A program made the position numbers and the translations under genes. The notes under the pieces were generated by a model. That model had not been told where the DNA came from. It made no database searches and saw only the letters and a program-made list of their open reading frames with translations. From Clostridiaceae bacterium (lineage in GTDB: Bacteria > Bacillota > Clostridia > DSM-8532): a stretch of DNA of 58,190 nucleotides. This document shows, piece by piece, positions 44,378 through 53,227 of the stretch; the stretch's first letter is position 1, and each line of letters opens with the position of its first letter. The DNA is taken from positions 1-58,190 of the forward strand of contig DUNT01000128.1 of NCBI GenBank assembly GCA_012839205.1, read 5' to 3'.

Positions 44378-45985
44378 ATGATAAGACTGTCAAATATCAG
44401 AATCAGAATTAGCCAGGCATCGGATCAGAATGAGGAAAGACAGGCACTGAAAAGTATTATACTGTCTATGCTGAAGATAGAGGAACAGGAACTTATTGAT
44501 TTTATAATATTCAAAAAATCAGTTGACGCCAGAAAAAAGAGTGATATTTATTATGTTTACACACTTGATGTTGAAGTAAAAAATGAAAAAGCCATCCTTA
44601 AAAAACAGAAAAAGGATATAAAACCCACTCCCCATATAGTAAAGAACAGCATAAGATTCGGGACAGAAAAAATGCATGAGCGGCCTGTAATAGCAGGTAT
44701 GGGTCCTGCAGGATTATTTGCGGGACTGATTCTTTCAAGAAACGGGTATAAACCCATCATCCTTGAAAGAGGAGAAGATGTTGATACCAGAACTCAAAAA
44801 GTCAATACATTCTGGGAAACCGGTATACTGGATACTGAGAGTAATGTCCAATTTGGTGAGGGAGGAGCCGGAACCTTTTCGGATGGTAAACTTACGACGC
44901 TGATAAATGACCAGCGGTGTCGCTTAGTACTCGAAGAGTTTGTTAAGGCAGGAGGGCCCCCCGACATACTTTATAAAAGTAAGCCCCATATTGGAACCGA
45001 TTTACTCAAAACTACTGTTAAAAACATCAGACAAGAGATTATTGCCAATGGAGGGGATGTGAGGTTTAAGGCAAAAGTAACTGACATTATCATTAAAGAT
45101 GGTGAAATATCAGAACTGGTTATTAATGATAACGAAAAACTTTGTTGCAAAATAGTAATGCTGGCCATTGGACACAGTGCCCGGGACACTTTTAAAATGC
45201 TTTATGATCGTGGTGTAGAAATGAAACAAAAAGCATTTTCCATAGGTCTGAGAATAGAACATCCCCAAGAAATAATTGATAAGGTGCAATATGGTAATTT
45301 TGCGGGATATCCGGGGCTGGGTGCGGCTGAGTATAAACTATCTTATCACAGTAGGAGCGGTAGATCAGCATATACTTTTTGCATGTGCCCCGGCGGATAT
45401 GTTGTTGCTGCAGCCTCTGAAGAAAATCATGTGGTGACAAACGGTATGAGCAAATACAAAAGAAATGGCAAGAATGCAAATTCAGCTATACTGGTAGGTG
45501 TTACTCCTGCTGATTATCCTGACCAGCATCCATTAGCGGGAATAGAATTTCAAAGGAAATGGGAGTGGTTAGCCTATGAGGCAGGAGGCGCAAGCTATAA
45601 AGCCCCGGCACAGCTTACAGGTGATTTTTTGGAAAACCAGCAAAGCACCGGCCGGGGCAGTGTAGAACCTAGTTATAAACCGGGAGTTGTTTTTACCCAG
45701 CTTAAAGACTGCCTGCCTATTTATGTTACTGAAACCCTTAAAGAGGCAATAAAAGATTTTGATAAAAAAATCAGTGGCTTTGCAATGCCCGACAGCATTT
45801 TAACCGGCGTGGAGACCAGAAGCTCTTCACCTGTAAGAATAACCAGAGACAGTAATTATCTGTCTAATATAAACGGCCTATATCCTGTAGGAGAAGGCGC
45901 CGGCTATGCCGGCGGCATAATGTCTTCAGCGGTTGACGGAATCAAGGTGGCAGAAAGAATTATGGAAAAGTTTGCACCTGTATAA
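44378..45985 (+). CDS. FAD-dependent dehydrogenase (COG2509 type)
   Basis: Flavoprotein of 535 residues. A ferredoxin-like N-terminal domain (about 1-90) is followed by the FAD-binding core (PVIAGMGPAGLFAGLILSRN, then ERGEDVDTRTQKV and NVQFGEGGAGTFSDGKL), a substrate domain and the C-terminal GLYPVGEGAGYAGGIMSSAV. This domain order is that of the uncharacterised FAD-dependent dehydrogenases of COG2509. It probably forms an operon with the flavoprotein gene upstream. AAAGGG precedes the ATG. Its substrate is unknown. Confidence 0.88.
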   Translation: MIRLSNIRIRISQASDQNEERQALKSIILSMLKIEEQELIDFIIFKKSVDARKKSDIYYVYTLDVEVKNEKAILKKQKKDIKPTPHIVKNSIRFGTEKMHERPVIAGMGPAGLFAGLILSRNGYKPIILERGEDVDTRTQKVNTFWETGILDTESNVQFGEGGAGTFSDGKLTTLINDQRCRLVLEEFVKAGGPPDILYKSKPHIGTDLLKTTVKNIRQEIIANGGDVRFKAKVTDIIIKDGEISELVINDNEKLCCKIVMLAIGHSARDTFKMLYDRGVEMKQKAFSIGLRIEHPQEIIDKVQYGNFAGYPGLGAAEYKLSYHSRSGRSAYTFCMCPGGYVVAAASEENHVVTNGMSKYKRNGKNANSAILVGVTPADYPDQHPLAGIEFQRKWEWLAYEAGGASYKAPAQLTGDFLENQQSTGRGSVEPSYKPGVVFTQLKDCLPIYVTETLKEAIKDFDKKISGFAMPDSILTGVETRSSSPVRITRDSNYLSNINGLYPVGEGAGYAGGIMSSAVDGIKVAERIMEKFAPV

Positions 45986-46011
45986 TCTTGTGTTCCCAGT
46001 AAACAATGAGA

Positions 46012-47928
46012 CTATTTTATTACATTAAATTTTACAACAACCTTGAACAAATCACCATCGACATATAAATCCAGTGTACCGTTCAGCAATTCTGTTAGGC
46101 TTTTAGCAATGGAAAGACCCAAACCACTGCCTTCTGTGTTTCTGGAACTGTCTCCCCGAATGAATCTGTCAAGGAGCTCATCGCTGGATATATTAAGAGG
46201 ATATTTTGAAATATTTCTAAAAGTTATGACAGCCTGCTTATCTTCTTTATCAAGATTAATATAAGCCCTGGTTGAGGGCTGAGCATATTTGCAGATATTG
46301 TTCATTAAGTTGTCAAAAACTCTCCACAAAAGCCTTCCGTCTGCCAAAATGAAAATTTCATCTTCCGGTTTCTTTAAGATAAGCTCTAAGCCGTTTTCTT
46401 TTAATTTTTCCTCATATTCACCCACCGTCTGAGTTAATAAAATTCCTATTTCGGTACGAACTCTATTAACTTCAATATTACCTGTTGAGGCCTTTGATGC
46501 TTCCACTAAATCATCAATTAGCTTTTTAAGTCTTGCAGATTGACGATTAAGCACACTGATATATTCCTTCAAAGTCTCATCTTCTACATCTTCCTTTTTG
46601 ATTAAGTCTACATAGTTAATAATGGAGGTAAGGGGTGTTTTAATATCATGTGATACATTAGTAATAAGCTCCGTCTTTAAACGTTCGCTTTTCATGCGTT
46701 CATCAACAGCTTTTGACATTCCTTTGCTGATACTATTTAAATTTTCTCCATGGCCTTTAAAATCCCAGAACAAGTACTTTGTATCTACCTGATAGCCTAA
46801 ATCACCTGCGGCTATTTTTTTACCGCCGGTTTGTAACTTTCTTAGGCCTATGGCAATAAAGAGTACTGCAGGAACTAAGATAAGTTTTTCGAGAAACCAT
46901 AGTAGGGCCAAAGTACTTCTATCACGGAAAGTAGCCAGTGCTACAAATTCTACCAAAGATAGGCCAAGAATAATAAGTACCGTTTTTCAAATCAAAGGTG
47001 TATTAAGCAAGATGTATTTAATGCTATTATATACTTTGCTTATTAATTTAAAAATAAATCTTAAGACAAGATATGTTATGGTGTTTCTCCACCAACCTCC
47101 TAATTTGCATCTGGTAGCGAAGGTCATACAAGACATTAAAACAAGAAGGATATCAATAATTCCAAACACTGCCGAAATCAGTATTATCCCTATAGTTGAT
47201 ATATCATAAAACTGAGCGAGTATGGTATATTCTATTACTACGATTATTAAAAGCACAAGCAATAAAATGTCAAAGGGAATCTTGTCTATGCCATTTGGTA
47301 CAATTTCATCTTTGCCTTTCCGGCGGCCTGCACTGCACATAAGAAAAATAAACAAGATAATTGCCGCTGTTATTGATATTAGTGTAATGGGTATTAAGGC
47401 ATATCGAACTTTATAAGAAAAGTTTATCCAGTATTCAGCAATCGAATATCGATCATTTGCAGTCAGTGTTTTCTTTACAAAACAATCAATTGTGTATGTA
47501 TCATTTTCGGCTAAAGCAGCATCGAAATCTGTAGCTTCGTAGAATGCGTTAAAATGCCCATCATAGGTATAAGTACTTCTTAATTGATAATCTTCATTTG
47601 AGTAATTGCTTAATAGAATATTACCATCTGAATCCTTTAGGATAAACAAGAAGTTTGTATTTTCAGTAGAGAAAGCCTCTTGGTATTCATTCAAATTATG
47701 ATTATAGTACTTATATGGGGGAAAATAATCGTATAAAACAGTGTAAGCATTGCTTCGGGTTATATTCTCAAATGCCTTTTTTTTAATATATGCAACTGGT
47801 AATTGATAGAAACCATTCTCAGCCAGTACATATATACCAACAGCCCCAAATAACGAACTTAAAATAGTAATAACTAAAAGAAATATAGCGGCTACCTTTG
47901 CCGGTAAACTATGTTTTAATCTATTCAT
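46012..47928 (-). pseudogene. Membrane sensor histidine kinase interrupted by an in-frame TGA
   Basis: Reading through one TGA gives a 638-codon kinase: a transmembrane helix near the N-terminus, an extracellular domain, several helices (about 170-340), a linker (GGKKIAAGDLGYQVDTKYL), the HisKA motif NVSHDIKTPLTS and a HATPase domain (NNICKYA, GSGLGLSIAKSL). The TGA is codon 314 (46987-46989); the frame continues at once as KTVLIILGLSLVEFVALATF. Recalled relatives have Trp (TGG) there, so a G-to-A change is the simplest cause. The ATG at 47928 is preferred over a GTG at 47943. As written, a 313-residue membrane half is made; the kinase half (from a GTG at 46956) may restart or be lost. Confidence 0.85.
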
Positions 47929-47939
47929 ATTCTTTCGCC

Positions 47940-48623
47940 TCACTCCATTTTATAGCCTTGGCCCCATACTACTTTTAAGTGTCTGGGTTCCGAAGGGTTA
48001 ATCTCTAATTTTTCCCGAAGATGCCGGATATGAACTGCCACAGTACTTTCAGAACCAAAGGAGGTCTCGTTCCATACCCGGTTATAAATTGTTTTTGGAG
48101 AAAATACTTCACCGGGATTTTCCATAAACAGTTTTAGAATGTCGTATTCTGTTGGAGTTAAATTGACAATGTCGCCGTCACGGGTTACTGTCTTTGTTTT
48201 ATCATCCAGTTCTATACCGCCAATACAAAGATTATGCGTTTTTACGGCTCCGCCTCCGAGCTGCATATATCTTCGCAGCTGAGACTTTACTCTTGCCAGC
48301 ACTTCCACGGGATTAAAGGGCTTAGTAATATAATCGTCGGCGCCAATATTTAAGCCCAAAATTTTATCAGTATCTTCACCTTTGGCGGTAAGTAATATGA
48401 TGGGGATATTGTTTAACTCGCGTATTTTTACCATGGCCGCCAAGCCGTCCATTTCAGGCATCATTATATCCATAAGGACAAGGTGAATATCATTGTTTTT
48501 TATGACTTGAAGTGCTTCTTTCCCGGTGTATGCTTCGTATGTATTGTAATTCTCCGATGATAAATAGATCTTTAAAGCTGATACGATATCCTTTTCATCG
48601 TCACAAATTAAAATATTATACAT
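47940..48623 (-). CDS. OmpR-family response regulator
   Basis: Regulator of 227 residues and partner of the interrupted kinase. The receiver domain has D9/D10 (ILICDDEKD), the phospho-acceptor Asp in LVLMDIMMPEMDG and the Lys of YITKPF. The C-terminal winged helix ends VWNETSFGSESTVAVHIRHL and VVWGQGYKME. The ATG at 48623 has GGAGG nine bases upstream; the first possible codon at 48632 sits on that site. Its stop overlaps a GTG that could start the kinase. CiaR-like repeats lie about 60 bases upstream. Confidence 0.93.
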   Translation of the reverse strand: MYNILICDDEKDIVSALKIYLSSENYNTYEAYTGKEALQVIKNNDIHLVLMDIMMPEMDGLAAMVKIRELNNIPIILLTAKGEDTDKILGLNIGADDYITKPFNPVEVLARVKSQLRRYMQLGGGAVKTHNLCIGGIELDDKTKTVTRDGDIVNLTPTEYDILKLFMENPGEVFSPKTIYNRVWNETSFGSESTVAVHIRHLREKLEINPSEPRHLKVVWGQGYKME

Positions 48624-48683
48624 CCAATTCAACCTCCTATACCATTATGTAAATAAACATTTTAAAAACCAATAATTAAATTC

Positions 48684-48700
48684 ATTAAGATTTCTTTAAG
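48684..48700 (+). promoter_or_regulatory. Direct repeat resembling a CiaR-type operator
   Basis: ATTAAG (48684-48689), five bases, then TTTAAG (48695-48700) fits the NTTAAG-N5-WTTAAG pattern known for CiaR of streptococci. It lies 60-75 bases upstream of the response regulator start, where autoregulation would be expected. Confidence 0.4.
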
Positions 48701-48864
48701 AGATATTTTCCATATTACAATATCACATAATATGCGGAAGATTATTTATTTTTTTTACAATAACAGGGTATATGTGAAGTCTCAATTACGTTTTTTAAAA
48801 TATTTAGATTTTCTTCTTGGCAAATCATTTTACATGTTATATAATAAGTGTAACAATTACAAGT

Positions 48865-48879
48865 TTGTAATAATTACAT
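48865..48879 (+). promoter_or_regulatory. Per/Fur-box-like operator upstream of the Fur-family gene
   Basis: TTGTAATAATTACAT contains the perfect dyad TGTAAT-A-ATTACA and matches most positions of the Bacillus Per box (TTATAATNATTATAA). It ends 24 bases before the start codon, so autoregulation is likely. Confidence 0.6.
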
Positions 48880-48903
48880 TATACTATTAAGGTGGTGTAT
48901 ACC

Positions 48904-49314
48904 ATGAAATTCGAGAAATTAAAAAAAGAATTAATGAATAGAAATATAAATCTTTCGTATCATAGGATGAAGATTTTAGAATACCTTGATAAAAATCGTT
49001 GTCATCCAACTGTTGATCAGATATTTACAGATATTCAAAAAACCATACCTACCTTGTCAAAAACAACAGTCTACAATACATTAAAAAAATTGGTAGAAGA
49101 AGATTTGGTCAGGGTAATTAATATAGAGGATAATGAAACAAGGTATGATATTAATACCGAAGAACACGGACACTTTAAATGTGAAACCTGCAAAACAATT
49201 TTTGATTTCGAAATAAAACTGGAGTCAATTCCAAATGATGGACTGGACAATTTCAAAGTTTTTGACAGGCATGTATATTTTAAAGGTATTTGCCCGGGAT
49301 GTCTTCGAGTATAG
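48904..49314 (+). CDS. perR: Fur-family regulator, probably PerR
   Basis: Metal-dependent repressor of 136 residues. The N-terminal winged helix contains NLSYHRMKILEYLDKNRCHP and PTLSKTTVYNTLKKLVEEDL. The dimerisation domain has the regulatory-metal ligands in HGHFKCETCKTIFDFE and the structural zinc pairs CETC and CPGC. Position next to rubrerythrin-type genes and a Per-box-like dyad upstream support PerR over Fur or Zur; the metal ligands alone do not decide. AAGGTGG lies eight bases before the ATG at 48904. Confidence 0.85.
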   Translation: MKFEKLKKELMNRNINLSYHRMKILEYLDKNRCHPTVDQIFTDIQKTIPTLSKTTVYNTLKKLVEEDLVRVINIEDNETRYDINTEEHGHFKCETCKTIFDFEIKLESIPNDGLDNFKVFDRHVYFKGICPGCLRV

Positions 49315-49420
49315 GAATCAGTGAATCTGTTTTATTTTTGCATTGTGTTATTCTAGTATATTTTCGGTAGCTAGCAAGTCTATGCATTCCGGAGATCATA
49401 AAAAAATCAGGAGGTATGAT

Positions 49421-50101
49421 ATGGGAAAGTATGTGTGTTCCATTTGCGGCTACATTTATGATGAAGCAAAAGGAATACCCGAAGCAGGTATTGCACCGGG
49501 CACGGCTTGGGAGGATATCCCGGAGGATTGGGTTTGTCCGCTCTGTGGCGCAACAAAGGCTGAATTCTACAAACAGGGAGAGCAGGCCAAGGTATCAGAA
49601 AAGAAGCCTTTACCTGTAATCGAACATTCCGGGGATATGAAGGAGTTATCCCCGCTGGAAGTCAGTGTTATATGCACAAATCTGGCCCGGGGATGCGAAA
49701 AACAGTACAAACCAGAAGAAGCAAAGCTGTTTAATGAGTTGGCAGATTACTTTAAAGCGGCAACGGCTTCTTACAAAGACCCTAGTTATGACAAACTGAT
49801 TGCTTTAGTTGAAAAGGACCTTGAGGAAGGTGTTCCAATCGCTAAAGCTATATCATCCGAAGCCAAAGACAGGGGTGCATTGCGAGCTCTTACCTGGGCT
49901 GAAAAGGTTACCCGCATCCTTAATTCGCTCTTGGCCAGGTATCAAAAAGAGGGTGAAACTATGCTTCAAAATACGGGTGTCTATGTTTGTACAATCTGCG
50001 GATTTATTTACATAGGAGACACACCGCCGGAACTTTGCCCTGTTTGCAAAGTACCTGCCTGGAAAATGGAAAAGGTGGAAGGGGGTAATGAGAATGGCTG
50101 A
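49421..50101 (+). CDS. Rubredoxin-helical-rubredoxin fusion protein
   Basis: Iron protein of 226 residues. An N-terminal classical rubredoxin domain (about 1-55; [15 protein letters not shown] and [13 protein letters not shown]) is followed by a helical region of about 130 residues ([20 protein letters not shown]) and a short C-terminal rubredoxin-like knuckle ([26 protein letters not shown]) of the rubrerythrin type. The middle part lacks clear ExxH ferritin motifs. It likely passes electrons to peroxide-reducing partners. AGGAGG lies seven bases before the ATG. Its stop overlaps the next start by eight bases. Confidence 0.85.
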   Translation: MGKYVCSICGYIYDEAKGIPEAGIAPGTAWEDIPEDWVCPLCGATKAEFYKQGEQAKVSEKKPLPVIEHSGDMKELSPLEVSVICTNLARGCEKQYKPEEAKLFNELADYFKAATASYKDPSYDKLIALVEKDLEEGVPIAKAISSEAKDRGALRALTWAEKVTRILNSLLARYQKEGETMLQNTGVYVCTICGFIYIGDTPPELCPVCKVPAWKMEKVEGGNENG

Positions 50102-51248
50102 TAAGTATGCAGTAAGAAATATTCGCTTATGTACTAAGGATTGTTTGTGCCTTTATGTATGCCCCACAGGAGCATCTGATACCGAGAACAGTATAATCGA
50201 TGTCGATAAGTGTATTGGATGCGGAGATTGTGCAGATGCTTGTCCATCAGGCGCAATTTCTATGGTTCCTAAAAAATATCCTCAGCAACAGCCTAAGACA
50301 GATGAAGTTCTTGGTGCTATGAAGGCACTGTTACGCAGCAAAGCTGAACAAGAAAGTATAGCAACAGGTCTGTCGGGACAACTTGCAAGGGCAATTGAAA
50401 AGTCCAACCGAATTATGGCCGAAGATATTATCCGTGAGGCAGGATATATGCTTCCCCAGAGCCAGAATACCAAGGAGCTTCTGGAGTCGCTGTTGAGTAA
50501 GGACCAACCTGAAGGATTTCCTGTTAATACGGTTAAAAAACTATTAGAAAATCTTAAAAATGAATTTATTTTGGAGGAGATAAGTATGAAAAAATATCGT
50601 TGTACAGTATGTGGTTATATTCATGAAGGAGATTTGCCTGAGGATTTTAAATGTCCAAGATGTAATCAACCGGCTTCTGTTTTTGAGTTAGTTGAAGAAA
50701 AGGACGGAAAGGTTAACAAGTATACCGGAACAAAGACAGAAAAGAATCTACAGGAAGCTTTTGCCGGTGAAAGCCAGGCAAGAAACAAGTACACATATTT
50801 TGCTCACATAGCCCAGAGGGAAGGCTATGACCAATTGGCAGAAATATTCCTGAAGACAGCCAGAAACGAGCAGGAGCATGCCCGCATATGGTTTGAAGAG
50901 CTTGGCGGTTTGGGAAATACTGCTGAGAATCTCCTGGCTGCTGCTGAAGGTGAAAACTATGAATGGACAGATATGTATGACAGATTTGCAAAGGACGCAG
51001 AGGAAGAAGGCTTTCCGGAACTGGCAGCCCGTTTCCGCAGAGTTGCAGCAATTGAGAAATCTCATGAAGAGCGTTACCGTAAATTACTGCATAATGTAGA
51101 AATGCAGCAGGTATTTGAGAAAGGTGAACAGGCAATGTGGGAATGCCGCATTTGCGGACACCTTGTAATGGGTAAGAAAGCACCTGAAGTATGTCCTGTA
51201 TGCAAATATTCACAGTGTTTCTTCGAAATAAGATGTGAAAATTATTAA
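50094..51248 (+). CDS. Ferredoxin-rubrerythrin fusion with an internal start site
   Basis: Protein of 384 residues. Residues 1-60 form a ferredoxin-like domain ([15 protein letters not shown] and [15 protein letters not shown]), followed by a helical linker. From residue 165 comes a reverse rubrerythrin: rubredoxin ([23 protein letters not shown]), a ferritin-like di-iron domain ([40 protein letters not shown]) and a C-terminal second knuckle ([13 protein letters not shown]). Inside the frame, GGAGG (50573-50577) lies eight bases before an ATG at 50586, which exactly begins the rubrerythrin. Two products, a 384-residue fusion and a 220-residue rubrerythrin, are therefore likely. The function is peroxide reduction in anaerobes. 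Confidence 0.88.
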   Translation: MADKYAVRNIRLCTKDCLCLYVCPTGASDTENSIIDVDKCIGCGDCADACPSGAISMVPKKYPQQQPKTDEVLGAMKALLRSKAEQESIATGLSGQLARAIEKSNRIMAEDIIREAGYMLPQSQNTKELLESLLSKDQPEGFPVNTVKKLLENLKNEFILEEISMKKYRCTVCGYIHEGDLPEDFKCPRCNQPASVFELVEEKDGKVNKYTGTKTEKNLQEAFAGESQARNKYTYFAHIAQREGYDQLAEIFLKTARNEQEHARIWFEELGGLGNTAENLLAAAEGENYEWTDMYDRFAKDAEEEGFPELAARFRRVAAIEKSHEERYRKLLHNVEMQQVFEKGEQAMWECRICGHLVMGKKAPEVCPVCKYSQCFFEIRCENY

Positions 51249-51279
51249 GATTAATAAAAAATTTCTATTAGCAATATTA

Positions 51280-51309
51280 CAGGCGGACGAGGTATTCCTC
51301 ATCCGCCTG
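51280..51309 (+). terminator. Hairpin after the rubrerythrin gene
   Basis: CAGGCGGACGAGG pairs with CCTCATCCGCCTG (one mismatch) around TATT, about 30 bases after the stop. Few T residues follow. Confidence 0.65.
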
Positions 51310-51496
51310 TTACATTTGGACAGTTCAAGGTATCAGCTTGAATATGGCGGTAACAGACTAATAAAAAAGTGAGCATTAAAGGTCTAATTGGTGTAAAATT
51401 ATTTGTGTGGGTATATAAAATATAACTGACGGTTAAGACAGTAACTATCTATTAGCAGAATAATATGCTGATTTATATAACCAAAAGGAGACAAAA

Positions 51497-52198
51497 ATGA
51501 ATACTTGTAATCACAGTAACTGCCACCATTGCAATACACATCATAAGTCCTGTGTTTCTATAGTGCCAATATTTAACCATCTGGAGGATCAACAGATGGA
51601 TGAAATTGTTCAGACTATAAAACCTGGAAAATACAAAAAGGGTGAGATAATTTATAGAGCAGGGGATGAGTCAGATTCACTTTATATTGTTAATAAGGGC
51701 AGGATCAGAATTTTTCGGCTATCCGAGTCCGGAAAGGAACAATTGGTAAGAATTTTGACAACAGGTGATTTTACCGGAGAATTGGCATTATTCAGTGAAT
51801 CTACTCACGAATCGTATGCCCAGGCCATGGAGGATACCGAGGTATGCATGATTAACCGCAGAGATTTACAGGATTTTCTGATAAGATATCCTTCTATATC
51901 ATTAAAGATTTTATCTGAGTTTTCCAGAAGGCTTGAAAAGTCGGAAGTTCAAACTACCCGTGTTTCAACAGAGAAAGTGGAAACACGTATAGCACAGTAT
52001 TTGGCTGAATGTGTTGAGAACAATAAATCCATGGAATTTCTGCTGCCTATGAGTAAAAAGGACTTGGCCTCATATTTAGGGACCACCCCTGAAACCATCA
52101 GCAGAAAGTTGGCCGAGCTTGAGGATGCGGGGTATATTGCACAAAAAACTTCAAGAAAGATTGTAGTTTTGGATTTGGATGGACTGCTTCTGATATAA
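51497..52198 (+). CDS. Crp/Fnr-family regulator with Cys-rich N-terminus
   Basis: Transcription regulator of 233 residues. The N-terminus holds C4, C9, C12 and C19 among several His, a pattern that could bind a 4Fe-4S cluster as in FNR or another metal. The cyclic-nucleotide-like domain follows (KKGEIIYRAGDESDSLYIVN, GDFTGELALF), then the winged helix (LPMSKKDLASYLGTTPETIS, RKLAELEDAGYI). AAAGGAG precedes the ATG. An oxygen- or redox-sensing role would fit the rubrerythrin genes just upstream, but no target site is evident. Confidence 0.9.
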   Translation: MNTCNHSNCHHCNTHHKSCVSIVPIFNHLEDQQMDEIVQTIKPGKYKKGEIIYRAGDESDSLYIVNKGRIRIFRLSESGKEQLVRILTTGDFTGELALFSESTHESYAQAMEDTEVCMINRRDLQDFLIRYPSISLKILSEFSRRLEKSEVQTTRVSTEKVETRIAQYLAECVENNKSMEFLLPMSKKDLASYLGTTPETISRKLAELEDAGYIAQKTSRKIVVLDLDGLLLI

Positions 52199-52410
52199 CG
52201 CTGATGTTTACATAAAGTTACTATTGTTGTTTTCGGACTTCATTTGGGGTATTAGAAGAATACGCTTCCGAAAGTTTTTTACATTTTATCATGTTTTTGT
52301 GGTAGAATAGTAGTATAGTTTAAATACTGCACCTGCAGATATTTGGACTCTATTTTTTTGCACCTGTAGTTTTAGCAAATTAACGCCTAGACTGTAAAAA
52401 GGAGGTAATA

Positions 52411-52905
52411 ATGTTTAAGATTAATGACCATATTATTTACAATAATATGGGAGTATGCAGAGTTGTTGATATACGGAAGGAAAAGGATATAAATAATAAT
52501 GAAACTGATTTTTATATACTGCAACCTGTCTACGAAAACAACTTGACAATTAAAACACCGGTAAATAATAAGAAGGTATTTATGCGGAAGATTATAAAAC
52601 GGGAAGATGTCTTTTCCTTAATTGAGTCTATGCCAAAGCAGGAATCAATGTGGATAGACGATGACAAGAAAAGAAACGAACTTTTCAAGGCTACTTTGAA
52701 AAAAGGTGAAACAAAGGGTTGGGTCAATCTGGTCAGAACAATATATTTAGAAAAGCAGGAAAAAACCGCCGCTGGTAAAAAATTGATGAAAATTGATGAA
52801 GATATTATGAAAGCCGCAGAAAAAAATTTATATGAGGAATTTGCAGCAGCATTAAATATTTCACCCGAGGAAGTTCTTCCATTTATTTTGGAGCATGTTT
52901 CCTAA
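52411..52905 (+). CDS. CarD-family RNA polymerase-binding regulator
   Basis: Regulator of 164 residues. The N-terminal domain (FKINDHIIYNNMGVCRVVDI, YILQPVYENNLTIKTPVNNK) is the CarD/CdnL/TRCF fold that contacts the RNA polymerase beta subunit. The C-terminal part is helical (KGWVNLVRTIYLEKQEKTAA) and would contact promoter DNA. Such proteins stabilise open complexes and affect rRNA and stress promoters. AAAGGAGG lies seven bases before the ATG. The gene is monocistronic, with a terminator about 135 bases downstream. Confidence 0.92.
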   Translation: MFKINDHIIYNNMGVCRVVDIRKEKDINNNETDFYILQPVYENNLTIKTPVNNKKVFMRKIIKREDVFSLIESMPKQESMWIDDDKKRNELFKATLKKGETKGWVNLVRTIYLEKQEKTAAGKKLMKIDEDIMKAAEKNLYEEFAAALNISPEEVLPFILEHVS

Positions 52906-53039
52906 AAGCTGAGCTATGCCCTCTGACGAAAATAAAGATTTGCTTTCATGAGGTTTCAATCACCCGGGATAATTGCGAAGTCTTAATTTCGATAAAGGGT
53001 AAGTTGATTATGAATAACGCATTTATTGATAGATAATGT

Positions 53040-53076
53040 AACGGCTGAGTACTGTTTCGGACTTATGCCGTTTTTT
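53040..53076 (+). terminator. Intrinsic terminator after the CarD gene
   Basis: AACGGC with TGAGT pairs with ACTTA and GCCGTT (one wobble and one bulge), then six T residues follow. The stretch from 52906 to 53039 before it shows no gene; from 53077 to 53227 I see no clear uvrA promoter or LexA-type site. Confidence 0.7.
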
Positions 53077-53227
53077 GTTTTATAAAACTCACATATAAAC
53101 TTCAAAATATAACGAAATAAAGGCCTTATTATCATTAAATTTCGTGAAAAAAAATGGCCGGTTTATGTGCTAAAATCAAATAAACAGCAGATATCTGCAT
53201 TTTTTTTGAGCTTATTGTTATGCATTA

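Noticed and set aside
46956-46989. A frameshift as the cause of the split histidine kinase
   Set aside because: Both halves are in the same frame; the only interruption is one TGA codon.
52906-53039. A riboswitch upstream of uvrA
   Set aside because: The terminator at 53040-53076 fits as the end of the CarD transcript, and no known riboswitch core could be recognised before it.
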